64,000 bases of DNA from JBFWWP01 sp050246115 (lineage in GTDB: Bacteria > Planctomycetota > UBA8108 > UBA1146 > JAJFFE01): positions 1-64,000 of the forward strand of contig JBFWWP010000004.1 in the NCBI GenBank assembly GCA_050246115.1. Direction: 5' to 3'. Shown piece by piece: positions 17,675 to 25,497 of this stretch; position 1 is the stretch's first letter, and every line of letters starts with the position of its first letter. Under the pieces are notes generated by a model. That model searched no databases. It was not told the DNA's origin and saw only the letters and a list, made by a program, of their open reading frames with translations. The position numbers and the translations under genes are program-made.

Positions 17675-20600
17675 TCAGTCGCTCGCAGGCACCCGCACGA
17701 TGCGCGTCTCACCCTCGACCAGTACGAATGTGCCGATGTAGGCCGCGTCGGCGCGATGGCGCACCGACGGCTCGGGTCCGTGAATCGATGAGGCGAAGAG
17801 CGCATAGCGCCCCGCGGCAAGTTGCGCGAGCGCCGCTCGTCCCGAGTGGTCATCGCTACGACCAACGTGCGCGAGCCAAGGGCCAGGAGTCTCGAAGGGT
17901 AGCCCCACCCACAGATCCCGCGCGCAAGGGGTGCCTTCGGGATCGACGACGATGACGACCGTAGGTCGCTCCGGGCGTCGGTGGAGCACGACCTCCACAA
18001 CGGGCGGCTCCATCGTGTGGGTCGCCTCGCCAGCGGGTTCCGGCAAGTGCGCGAAGGCCAATGCGTGGTCGGGCGACCGCAGTACGACCGCCGCCATCTC
18101 CCGCGCGTCGGGTAAGACCGCGTCCGAGTAGAAGAGCGCGCCACGCAGGTTGGCGCCGATGTGCCCTTCTCGAACCTCCGTGGCTCCGAGCAGCGTGCAC
18201 TCGATCCAGGTGCGAACCGATCGCTGCGCTGAGTCGACCGGCCGCACTTGCACGGGCCTCAGCGCCGAGGAGTCCAAGGCCGTCAGCACGAGCGGCTCGA
18301 GCGGCGGGTCGTCCAACACGAAGGCGTTCCGGAGCGGCGAGTCTTCGATGGAGCGGTCGCCCGCAGCGGCGAGCAGATGCGGCGGGAAACAGGAGACAAA
18401 CAGCGCCGTGCGGGTAGCGGGCGCGGGTCCGCCTGCCCTCTGAACCCAAGCCGAGCCGCCGATCGCCGGTAGCCCAGCCAACTCGAAGTGGCCATCCGCG
18501 TCGGTGCGGACACGACCCACAATGCTCTCGGTACCATCGGACCAAAGCTCGCCGATGTGCAAGAGCACCTGTTCGGCAGGCCGACCGTCGGGCCGCAGCG
18601 CGCGACCGAACACGCGTCCGCCGGGCTCCAGGGTGAGATCGAGGTCGTGCCGGTCGCCCGCACCACCCAAGTCGACGACCTCACCCTGGCAGTCGCGACC
18701 GTGCACGAGAAGAAACACCGGCACACCTTCGTAAGCGCACAACTCGAACGATCCATCGGCAGCGAGGTCGCAGTGCAAGAGCGACTGCAGCCGGTTGGGG
18801 GCGCGGTGAGTCGGTATCTCCGGTCCCTGCAAGGTGCCGGTCCGAAGCTGCGGGCGCACGACCTCCGTTGCGGAGGTGCGCGTGACGAGGATCGCACGAG
18901 CGGCCGGTGCCGGTGCATTCGGTCCATGGCGACGAACCCGGCCGGCGATCGTGCGCACCGCCGGCAGCTGAATGTGCGCGAGTTCGTGCGCTGGCCCGTC
19001 GACGGTGATCGCGGGGAAGCCCGCTCGACGGACCGTCACGACCAGGAGTTCCTCCGGATGGACCGAGCCCGCCTCGTAGCGACCGACCTCGTCGGTACAG
19101 GTCGAGGTGGCGCTGGTTCGCGCGGTGGCGGATGAGACGAGGATCGTGGCGAACGGGACCGGTTGAGCGTTGGCGTCCACGACCCTGCCGGCCAGCGGAA
19201 GGGCGGGGCGCAACGTGAGACGCATCTCTGGGGTCTCCAAAGGGCGACAGATCGTTTCGTACCCAGCGCATTCGATCTCGAGGATCGGCTCGGCGAACCT
19301 TGAACGCAACGCGACCCGACCCTGCGCATCGCTCGTGAACGCGACACGCTGCGGCTCACGGGTCGCGGGAGTCCGACCGGTGACGCTCACCGTCGCGCCG
19401 ACGATGGGCCGGGCGGCAGGGTCGCTCAGGTACACCCAGGTCGACACGATGGGGTCGAGACCGATGCAGTGGACGTCTGCGTTTCCTCGGGTCGCATCCC
19501 AACCGGCACGATGCTCACGGTAGCCCGCGGCGACGACGAGCAACGCCGAGCGCGAGAGCTGAGAGCGCGCGACGCGGGCTTCGCCAACATCGTCCGTGGT
19601 CGCGGCCAGACTCGCGACCGGTTGATCGATCTCGTGGACGAACACGTTCGCGCCTTCGACCGGCGTTCCCGTGGTCGCGTCTTCGATGCGAACGATGGCC
19701 CACGCACCGGCGTCGGCGGCGATCGACGCCGTCGCGATCGGCTCCGACGTTCCGAGGACCGCCGGCGAGGATGGCCGGGTTGGCGCGGGCGCGAGACCGG
19801 AGACGGCGGAGGCCGGTTCGCTCGTTGCGTCAACGGCGCCCGACGAGCGACCGACCGCGATCTCGTTCCGGCCAGGTTCGCCGACACGCTCGGACGCTTC
19901 GCGACCAGCGCCCACGAACAACCCGCCGATCAGGACCGTGGGGAGGGCGACGGCGCTCGTCAGCCGCCAGCGCCACGTACGGATCGCCGGTGTCGCCGTC
20001 GTCGCAGCTCGCCCACCCAACGCGCCAATCGGTTCGGCACGCGTCGCCAGTCGATCCGAATGCCAAACCTCGCCCGCCGTCGGTGCATTCGCCACGAGCA
20101 GGGCGAGCAGCCCGTGCCACGCCGGGGCGCCCCGCGCGTCGTCGGCATCGAGAATCGCCCGTAGCTGCTTCAGGCCACGCTCCTGCCAAGTGCGGACCGT
20201 GGACGGATGGGTCGCGAGCGCAGCCCCGATGTCGGCGTGGGAGTACTCGTCATAGAACCGCAGCAGAAGGACCGTGCGGTAGGGCTCACGCAGTCGTTCG
20301 AGAGCGCGGGCCAGACGCATCTGGCAGTCGCGCAGCTGCATTGCTTCCTGGGTGCCACACCCCGTCGCCGCCTGCGGTCGAAGCTGCGACGGCAAGCGTG
20401 CGGCGCGCCGGCGCTCCCGATTCACGCGAAAACTGAGTCGGCGTACGACGGTCCGCAGCCACGCGACCAAGACCGCGCTGCTGCGTGGCGGCCGCAAGAG
20501 GGCAGCTCTCCACACGTCCTGGACCACGTCGTCGGCTTGACCTGGGTCGTCGAGCAGTTGCTCGGCCAAGTGCCGAACCCAGTGCGCATGCTCGAGGAGT

Positions 20601-20695
20601 TGCTCAGGGCAGAAGTCGCCCAGGCCGCTGCGGGCGGAACCGCCCGCGTCCGCGCCGGGATCCTCGCTCACGGTGTGCAGGGGCTCGTCAGGCAC
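17675..20695 (-). CDS. ECF sigma factor fused to a transmembrane helix and carboxypeptidase-regulatory-like repeats
   Basis: A 1,006-residue fusion. Residues about 27-100 are sigma region 2 (DDPGQADDVVQDVW), and 125-190 are region 4 (LREPYRTVLLLRFYDEYSHA and a helix-turn-helix ALATHPSTVRTWQERG), so it should direct RNA polymerase to a set of promoters. A single hydrophobic segment follows at about 250-270 (VALPTVLIGGLFVGAG). The remaining about 700 residues contain several carboxypeptidase-regulatory-like beta repeats (GTPVEGANVFV, RPIVGATVSV, QPVPFATILVSS). The layout places the sigma part in the cytoplasm and the repeats outside. The start is GTG with a weak ribosome-binding site, overlapping the previous gene's end by 28 nt. 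No separate anti-sigma gene lies beside it. Confidence 0.88.
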   Translation of the reverse strand: MPDEPLHTVSEDPGADAGGSARSGLGDFCPEQLLEHAHWVRHLAEQLLDDPGQADDVVQDVWRAALLRPPRSSAVLVAWLRTVVRRLSFRVNRERRRAARLPSQLRPQAATGCGTQEAMQLRDCQMRLARALERLREPYRTVLLLRFYDEYSHADIGAALATHPSTVRTWQERGLKQLRAILDADDARGAPAWHGLLALLVANAPTAGEVWHSDRLATRAEPIGALGGRAATTATPAIRTWRWRLTSAVALPTVLIGGLFVGAGREASERVGEPGRNEIAVGRSSGAVDATSEPASAVSGLAPAPTRPSSPAVLGTSEPIATASIAADAGAWAIVRIEDATTGTPVEGANVFVHEIDQPVASLAATTDDVGEARVARSQLSRSALLVVAAGYREHRAGWDATRGNADVHCIGLDPIVSTWVYLSDPAARPIVGATVSVTGRTPATREPQRVAFTSDAQGRVALRSRFAEPILEIECAGYETICRPLETPEMRLTLRPALPLAGRVVDANAQPVPFATILVSSATARTSATSTCTDEVGRYEAGSVHPEELLVVTVRRAGFPAITVDGPAHELAHIQLPAVRTIAGRVRRHGPNAPAPAARAILVTRTSATEVVRPQLRTGTLQGPEIPTHRAPNRLQSLLHCDLAADGSFELCAYEGVPVFLLVHGRDCQGEVVDLGGAGDRHDLDLTLEPGGRVFGRALRPDGRPAEQVLLHIGELWSDGTESIVGRVRTDADGHFELAGLPAIGGSAWVQRAGGPAPATRTALFVSCFPPHLLAAAGDRSIEDSPLRNAFVLDDPPLEPLVLTALDSSALRPVQVRPVDSAQRSVRTWIECTLLGATEVREGHIGANLRGALFYSDAVLPDAREMAAVVLRSPDHALAFAHLPEPAGEATHTMEPPVVEVVLHRRPERPTVVIVVDPEGTPCARDLWVGLPFETPGPWLAHVGRSDDHSGRAALAQLAAGRYALFASSIHGPEPSVRHRADAAYIGTFVLVEGETRIVRVPASD

Positions 20696-21444
20696 GGCAA
20701 TCCATCACTCGTCAGGTCGTAGCCGCAGAACTGCTGCGGTGCGTCGGCAGCACCAAACAAGAAGGCCAACAGCAGCACGGCGTCGGTCAGATCGACGGCG
20801 CCGTCATCTTGTAGATCACAGGCGTCGACACACGATGGTGCGTCGCCTCCCGCCAGCAGATGGAGCAACAGGAACACCGCGTCGACCAAGTTGCGGAGAC
20901 CATCCGAGTTCACATCTCCGCGCAAGAAGGATGGGGCTCCGGCGGCCAGTGCATGCACGAAGGCGTCGTCCACGAGGACGTCCATCGCGTCTCGCAGCGT
21001 GATCCGCACGCTCGACCCGGCAGCCGCCGAGACCTCGAAGTCCAAGAAGACCAGCGAGTCTCCACAGATGTCGCTCGAGTAAGGAGTGTCGGCGAGCAAG
21101 ATGAAATCGAGCCGGCCGTTGGGGTAGATCACGACGTCGCAGATGGGTTCCCCGTTGAGGTCGGCGTAGGTCTCGAAACCCGCTGCGGGTCGCACCCCCA
21201 GGAAGCTCAGCTCAGCGGGGTTCCAATCCAAGCTCATGCTGACGAACTGGTATGGCTCCTCGGTAGCCGTCAGAAACGGGACCGTGGCCACCGCGCCGCT
21301 GGGCGCTGCGGTGTCCGCAACGGATAGCGTGACCACGCCGATCGTACCTCCGTTGGGCGGGCCGAGCGGGTGCTCGAGCGGCGGGGTCGCACGGACCACC
21401 GAGGTGCACAACAGGACCGTCCACAAACAAAAGGGGGCTCGCAT
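20668..21444 (-). CDS. secreted cohesin-like/dockerin-like protein
   Basis: ATG 21444 has a strong GGAGGAGGA 5-7 nt upstream, giving 258 residues that start MRAPFCLWTVLLCTSVVRA, a signal peptide. Residues about 25-165 form a cohesin-like beta domain (VSMSLDWNPAELSFLGV; DSLVFLDFEVSA). The C-terminus is the EF-hand pair (DVNSDGLRNLVDAV; DLQDDGAVDLTDAV) with the CGYD...CTP tail. Its last 28 nt overlap the start of the sigma-factor fusion on the same strand, so it is the upstream gene of that operon. This makes it a possible reporter or partner of the membrane sensor, though that is only inference. Confidence 0.82.
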   Translation of the reverse strand: MRAPFCLWTVLLCTSVVRATPPLEHPLGPPNGGTIGVVTLSVADTAAPSGAVATVPFLTATEEPYQFVSMSLDWNPAELSFLGVRPAAGFETYADLNGEPICDVVIYPNGRLDFILLADTPYSSDICGDSLVFLDFEVSAAAGSSVRITLRDAMDVLVDDAFVHALAAGAPSFLRGDVNSDGLRNLVDAVFLLLHLLAGGDAPSCVDACDLQDDGAVDLTDAVLLLAFLFGAADAPQQFCGYDLTSDGLPCLTSPCTP

Positions 21445-21809
21445 CTCGATCCTCCTCCCAACGAGTCGCAACCCATCTAGCACCCAAACCTAGCGCGTGC
21501 CGCGTCGTTTCGGGCGTAGATTCCTCTCCGAGGGTGACTTTCGAAGCCCCGCCCGGGAACGTGGCCAAGCCGCGTCCATCTCACCGCAGAGCACAGGCTT
21601 CGGCCTGTTTCGCCCAGCAAGGACTGGAGGCGCTCGTGAACGCCCCGACCGTCGTTACCCGCACGCTGCCGCCTCGCGACCAGCCCGCCGTGCGGCCATC
21701 GTACCGCGGCCTGCGCCAGTTGGATGTGCTTCCAGCGAGTTGGATGTGCATCCAGACCGTCCCGCGTCTCAGGAATTCCGGGCGAATCCGCGATCGGCCA
21801 GAAGTCCGG
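21445..21809. other. intergenic region (365 nt)
   Basis: Upstream region of the dockerin-type gene at 21444 and downstream of the membrane-protein gene at 21810. Apart from the 20-nt tandem duplication at 21718-21757 I see nothing in it. Confidence 0.35.
21718..21757 (+). repeat. 20-nt tandem duplication
   Basis: Two adjacent copies of AGTTGGATGTGCTTCCAGCG-like sequence differ at three positions in 20. It lies 53 nt beyond the stop of the leftward membrane-protein gene. Role unknown. Confidence 0.6.
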
Positions 21810-22502
21810 CTAGGCCGGTCCGCAACGCCCGGCAGCGCGGAGACGAACCAGGGTCGCAACGTGAACCAGCGAGAAGAGCGGAATCAGGAACGTCGGGAAC
21901 AGGCTGATCGGGGGTTGGGCAATCGACGCGTAGCGCTCGAGTACGGGCGGCGGATCGAGCGGGGTGGCGACGCCAAGGAACCCGAAGATCGCCAGCAGTA
22001 CCGTCATTGCGAACTCCGCCAGACCGCAGAGCGTGAGGAGCACGACCCGCCGTTCCCAGCCCGGCAGACCCCGCGCGACGCCAGGGAGGAGAGCGACGGC
22101 AGCGAGCGCGACGGCGAGGTTCCCCAAGCCAACCGGCACGGCGAAGCCACCGGCCATCAGCCCGAGACCCCAGGTCACGAGGTGGGAAGCGCCGAGCACG
22201 CGGAAGCACTGAAAGCCGACGAGCCAGGTTACGTCGAGGCGTTCGATGGCCCGGCGGACGGACCGTACGCCCGCCATGACCACGGCCCCGGCGAGAATCG
22301 GGAGCAGGATCGCGAGTTGCAGCGGACTCGCCGGACCCACGCGCGGAAGCGTGCGCCACAGATCGAACTCCCCGGCGACCCACATCAGCGCGCCCCACAG
22401 CGCGACGACGAGCCACACGCTGAGTCCCGGTGTCACGAAGTCGCTGGGCGGTGGAGCGCCAGCGACCGTACCCGACGTAGCCGTCGATCGGTGTGCTGCC
22501 AT
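21810..22502 (-). CDS. polytopic membrane protein of unknown function
   Basis: A 230-residue protein with about six hydrophobic segments: roughly residues 27-44, 62-80, 92-112, 117-140, 150-172 and 197-217. It has no signature I recognise; the segment LVGFQCFRVLGASHLVTWGL is the most distinctive part. Short loops and a poorly conserved, proline-rich N-terminus suggest a small integral protein of the cytoplasmic membrane. It is transcribed divergently from the M36-like protease with a 348-nt gap. Start ATG, no clear Shine-Dalgarno site. Confidence 0.65.
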   Translation of the reverse strand: MAAHRSTATSGTVAGAPPPSDFVTPGLSVWLVVALWGALMWVAGEFDLWRTLPRVGPASPLQLAILLPILAGAVVMAGVRSVRRAIERLDVTWLVGFQCFRVLGASHLVTWGLGLMAGGFAVPVGLGNLAVALAAVALLPGVARGLPGWERRVVLLTLCGLAEFAMTVLLAIFGFLGVATPLDPPPVLERYASIAQPPISLFPTFLIPLFSLVHVATLVRLRAAGRCGPA

Positions 22503-22850
22503 GGTCGTGCCGCCGCCTTTCGGATCGGAACTCGGACCCTATTCTTGGGCGACTCCAAAGTGCACGCCGCCCCTCAAGCGTCCCAACCTTTCCCGGCTCC
22601 GCGTCCAGGCTCGCGGGCGCTCGGCCGGTCATTGATCCCGAGGAAGAGATTTTGGCGAGACGCGGTGTCGACCTCGCGCACTGGGTTGGTAGCTCAGCGC
22701 GTCCGTGACTGCGAGCAGAGCGAGCGATTGCGATCCGACGGGCCGGGTCGAGCGAACGTTCGATCACGAGGCTCTGACTCCGCCGACTCGTGCGTTCGAG
22801 AACGACGCGGGTTCGTGCATGCCCAAGCCCCCACCGACGAAGGAACCACG
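22503..22850. other. divergent intergenic region (348 nt)
   Basis: Shared upstream region of the leftward membrane protein and the rightward protease. It contains TATTCTTGGGCGACTCC at about 22550-22566, a 17-nt sequence also present inside the MITE-like element near 38276-38290. A stretch near 22685 mimics the D-arm of a tRNA but does not fold into one. No other feature was seen. Confidence 0.35.
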
Positions 22851-24902
22851 ATGCTCGATCGTTTCGAACTCCGGCGGCCGAACCGAGGAGCAAGAGCCCA
22901 ACTGGCGTCCGCGGGCTCCAAGCCCGACTCGGCAAAGCGGCGTCGTGAGCGTGCATTGATCGGACTTGTCACTGCTGTCGTCCTCGGTGGGCTGCTCGAG
23001 AGTGGTCCTGTGGCCGGGGCCGACCCGACGCGAGCGAACGACCGGGTCGACTTCGTCGCCGACGCGAGCGAGGGCCAGGCGTTCCTGGCCGGCGCGGCGC
23101 TCGGGGTCGGCGCGGACGGGTTCGACGCGGCACTCCGGTGGATCGCCGACTCGGCGCATGCGAGCGGGTTGATTCCCGTTCGAGGGAGCGTCGAGGTGAT
23201 CGATCACCGGCGAGTCGGTCACGGCGACCTCGAGGTGACTTGCGGGCGCCTGTGGGTCGACGGCGTGCTCGTCGATCGCGGGCCAGTGCGCGTGGTCACA
23301 CGCGTCGGCACCGACGGGGCGCGGGTGGTGGCGGCCGGGTGTGTTCGAGCGCGACCACCGGCCCACTCGGTCGAGGGCTCGTCGCTGGATGCGAGCGCGG
23401 CCGTTGCCTGCGCGCGGCGGGCCGTGGCCGATGCCGGTCTCACGGAGTGGGACACCCTGCCACGCCTCGTGGCATTCGACCCACGGGTCGTTGGCGCCCG
23501 TGGAGAGCCCTGCTGGGCGTGGCGAGTCACCGGCTGGGACGAACGTCGATCGTGCGCGCGAATCGTGTTCATCGATGCCGTGCAGGGAACCGTGAAGCAC
23601 ACCCAGGATGGACTGCATCGCATCGAGGTGGATGGTCTCCTGCTTGGCCACGCCACACCGGGCGCTCTGCCGGACACTCCGTCGAACCCGGCCTTGCAAG
23701 ATTCCATCCGCGGGGGACGCCTGCGCGCTGGAGCAGCCCTCGAGTTCGCTGGCCAAGACGGATCGTTCGAGCTGGACCTACCTCCTGGCGCGGTCGACCT
23801 GATCGCGGATCTCACCGGCGCTTGGTGCGTGGTCACGAGTGCTCAGGGTGCGCCGCTGCAGGTCGTGCAAACCGTGACCCCACCCGCCACCTTGGACCTC
23901 GTGCTCAACGATCCGCCGCACGAGTTCGCGACCGCTCAGATCAACGCCTTCCTGCACGTCACCGGCAGTCACGACTTCTTTCGCGACCGGCAGCCGGCTT
24001 TCACCGCCATCGACCAACCCTTGGCCGCCGAGGTCAACGCGCCCGGGGGTTGCAGCGCCTTCTACGATGGGGTCACCGGTCCGCCTCGCCTGGTCTTCGC
24101 GCGCGCGGGCAACGGCTGCCGAAACTGCGCGTACCGATCGATCGTCGCCCACGAGTACGGTCACTTCGTCTTGGACGAGCACGGTCTACCGGCAGGCGGA
24201 CCGTTCGGCGAGGGGTTCGCAGACACCTTTGCCGTGCTCCAGCACGACGACCCTCGAATCGGACCAGACCTCCACGGTAACGGGGCGTCCCTGCGCGATG
24301 TATCCGCGGCAAGCGTCCTGTACCCGTGCGTCGCGTCACCCTACATCTGCAGCCAAGTGCTCGCCGGGTTCTGGTGGGATCTGCGGGTGCGACTGACGGC
24401 AACGCTCGGTGTGGACGCGCTAGCGTACACGCAGCAGCTCTTCACCGACTGGGCTCAGATCACCGTCGGCGCTTCGAGCGGGCTGTTCGGCAACTCGGCC
24501 ACGCCGGTCACGGTCCTCGAAGTGCTCACCGTCGACGACGACGACGGCGACTTGGGAAACGGCACACCGCACGCCGCGGAAATCTGCGCGGCCTTCGCTG
24601 CGAGGGGCCTGGCCTGCCCGGCCGGCTACGAGCGCTTCCAACGCGGCGACTGCTCCGGCGACGGCAGCGTCGACCTCGTGGACCCGATCCGACTACTGGG
24701 GTGGTTGTTCGGGGGCCAGAGCACCCCCGCGTGCGCACGGGCGTGTGACGCGGACGCCGATGGTTCGCTGACCATCGCCGATGCGGTGCTCCTTCTGCAG
24801 GCACTGTTCTTGGGAAGTCCCCTGCCGCCGCCCGCGCTCGACTGCGGCATCGACTTCGGCGGAACTTCGCTCGACTGCAACGCGGGCGCGTGCCGCCCCT
24901 GA
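22851..24902 (+). CDS. secreted zinc metalloprotease (fungalysin/M36-like) with dockerin-like tail
   Basis: ATG 22851 (AAGGA 7 nt upstream) gives 683 residues. A long basic n-region precedes a hydrophobic segment (ALIGLVTAVVLGGLLES, residues 35-51), so it is exported or membrane-anchored. Residues about 60-260 resemble an FTP/PepSY propeptide (GDLEVTCGRLWVDG). The catalytic part has HEYGH at 434-438 and GEGFAD with the third zinc ligand Glu near 454, the gluzincin arrangement of fungalysin and thermolysin relatives. The C-terminus is the EF-hand pair (DCSGDGSVDLVDPI; DADADGSLTIADAV) and CGIDF...C...CRP tail. The longer open frame in front is a shadow. It is convergent with the PAAR gene, 16 nt away. 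Confidence 0.87.
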   Translation: MLDRFELRRPNRGARAQLASAGSKPDSAKRRRERALIGLVTAVVLGGLLESGPVAGADPTRANDRVDFVADASEGQAFLAGAALGVGADGFDAALRWIADSAHASGLIPVRGSVEVIDHRRVGHGDLEVTCGRLWVDGVLVDRGPVRVVTRVGTDGARVVAAGCVRARPPAHSVEGSSLDASAAVACARRAVADAGLTEWDTLPRLVAFDPRVVGARGEPCWAWRVTGWDERRSCARIVFIDAVQGTVKHTQDGLHRIEVDGLLLGHATPGALPDTPSNPALQDSIRGGRLRAGAALEFAGQDGSFELDLPPGAVDLIADLTGAWCVVTSAQGAPLQVVQTVTPPATLDLVLNDPPHEFATAQINAFLHVTGSHDFFRDRQPAFTAIDQPLAAEVNAPGGCSAFYDGVTGPPRLVFARAGNGCRNCAYRSIVAHEYGHFVLDEHGLPAGGPFGEGFADTFAVLQHDDPRIGPDLHGNGASLRDVSAASVLYPCVASPYICSQVLAGFWWDLRVRLTATLGVDALAYTQQLFTDWAQITVGASSGLFGNSATPVTVLEVLTVDDDDGDLGNGTPHAAEICAAFAARGLACPAGYERFQRGDCSGDGSVDLVDPIRLLGWLFGGQSTPACARACDADADGSLTIADAVLLLQALFLGSPLPPPALDCGIDFGGTSLDCNAGACRP

Positions 24903-24918
24903 TGCGCGTGCGTTGCGA

Positions 24919-25311
24919 CTAGTCCCCGAACTTCACCGTGCTACTGCACGGGGGGAGAATCTTGCCGACCGGCGACGGAATCGGCGCGGCACATGCGGGG
25001 TGGGAAGTCATGTCACCCGCGCGGGCGGCGCCGAGCATGTTGATCTTCACGGTGCCCGAGGCCTTCGCGATCATGCCTGGCCCGGCGGGGACGCAGCTCG
25101 GAAGCATGCAGGGCTTCGACTTGTCGGTCATCCTCGCAGCGGCCTTCTTGTCGATCTTCACGTTGGTCGAACCGGGCGGCATGATGTCGAGCGGCAGTGC
25201 CGGGTGGGCGACCGGCGTTGGGGTCGGGGCCGCCGGGTGGATGGGCGCGTGGCAGTGGGGCGCGTCCTGCTTCATCTTGTCGCCCACGCGCGCCGCTGCT
25301 TTGGCAGCCAT
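24919..25311 (-). CDS. PAAR-domain spike-tip protein (type VI secretion-like)
   Basis: ATG 25311 with GGGAGGT 7 nt upstream gives a 130-residue protein. It holds the PAAR signature: AARVGDK with HCHAPIHPAAPTP near the N-terminus, then repeated KIDKKAAARMTD and KINMLGAARAGD elements, and Cys/His pairs that would bind a metal in the cone. PAAR proteins cap the VgrG trimer and sharpen the spike that punctures target cells. No C-terminal toxin domain is attached, so it would be a bare tip. The rest of the spike locus (DUF3540-like, pentapeptide, DUF2169, VgrG) lies 6-15 kb away, partly separated by a likely insertion. Confidence 0.82.
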   Translation of the reverse strand: MAAKAAARVGDKMKQDAPHCHAPIHPAAPTPTPVAHPALPLDIMPPGSTNVKIDKKAAARMTDKSKPCMLPSCVPAGPGMIAKASGTVKINMLGAARAGDMTSHPACAAPIPSPVGKILPPCSSTVKFGD

Positions 25312-25497
25312 GAACGCACCTCCCGGGAAGGGGCCTTGCTTGGAAGGGGCCTTGGGGCTCACTTCGCCTGCCGCCAGCACCCACGCGGCGCTCAGCGTAG
25401 GCCGGAAAGCGTAGAGCATGCCCGTTGACAAGTCCACGGACCCGGCCGAGAAGATGGCGCACGAGAAACTCACCCCGATCCCAGAGGAAGGCTTCCC

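Noticed and set aside
22685..22772. tRNA-like sequence (GGTTGGTAGCTCAGCGCGTC...)
   Set aside because: It has a D-arm-like start and a GTTCGATC that resembles a T-loop, but no acceptor stem can be closed and spacing is wrong.
21534..22850. First 440 residues of the 1,122-residue rightward frame that ends in the M36-like protease
   Set aside because: It is antisense to the membrane-protein gene 21810-22502 and rich in Arg, Glu and His. The protease has its own start with AAGGA at 22851 and an export signal soon after.
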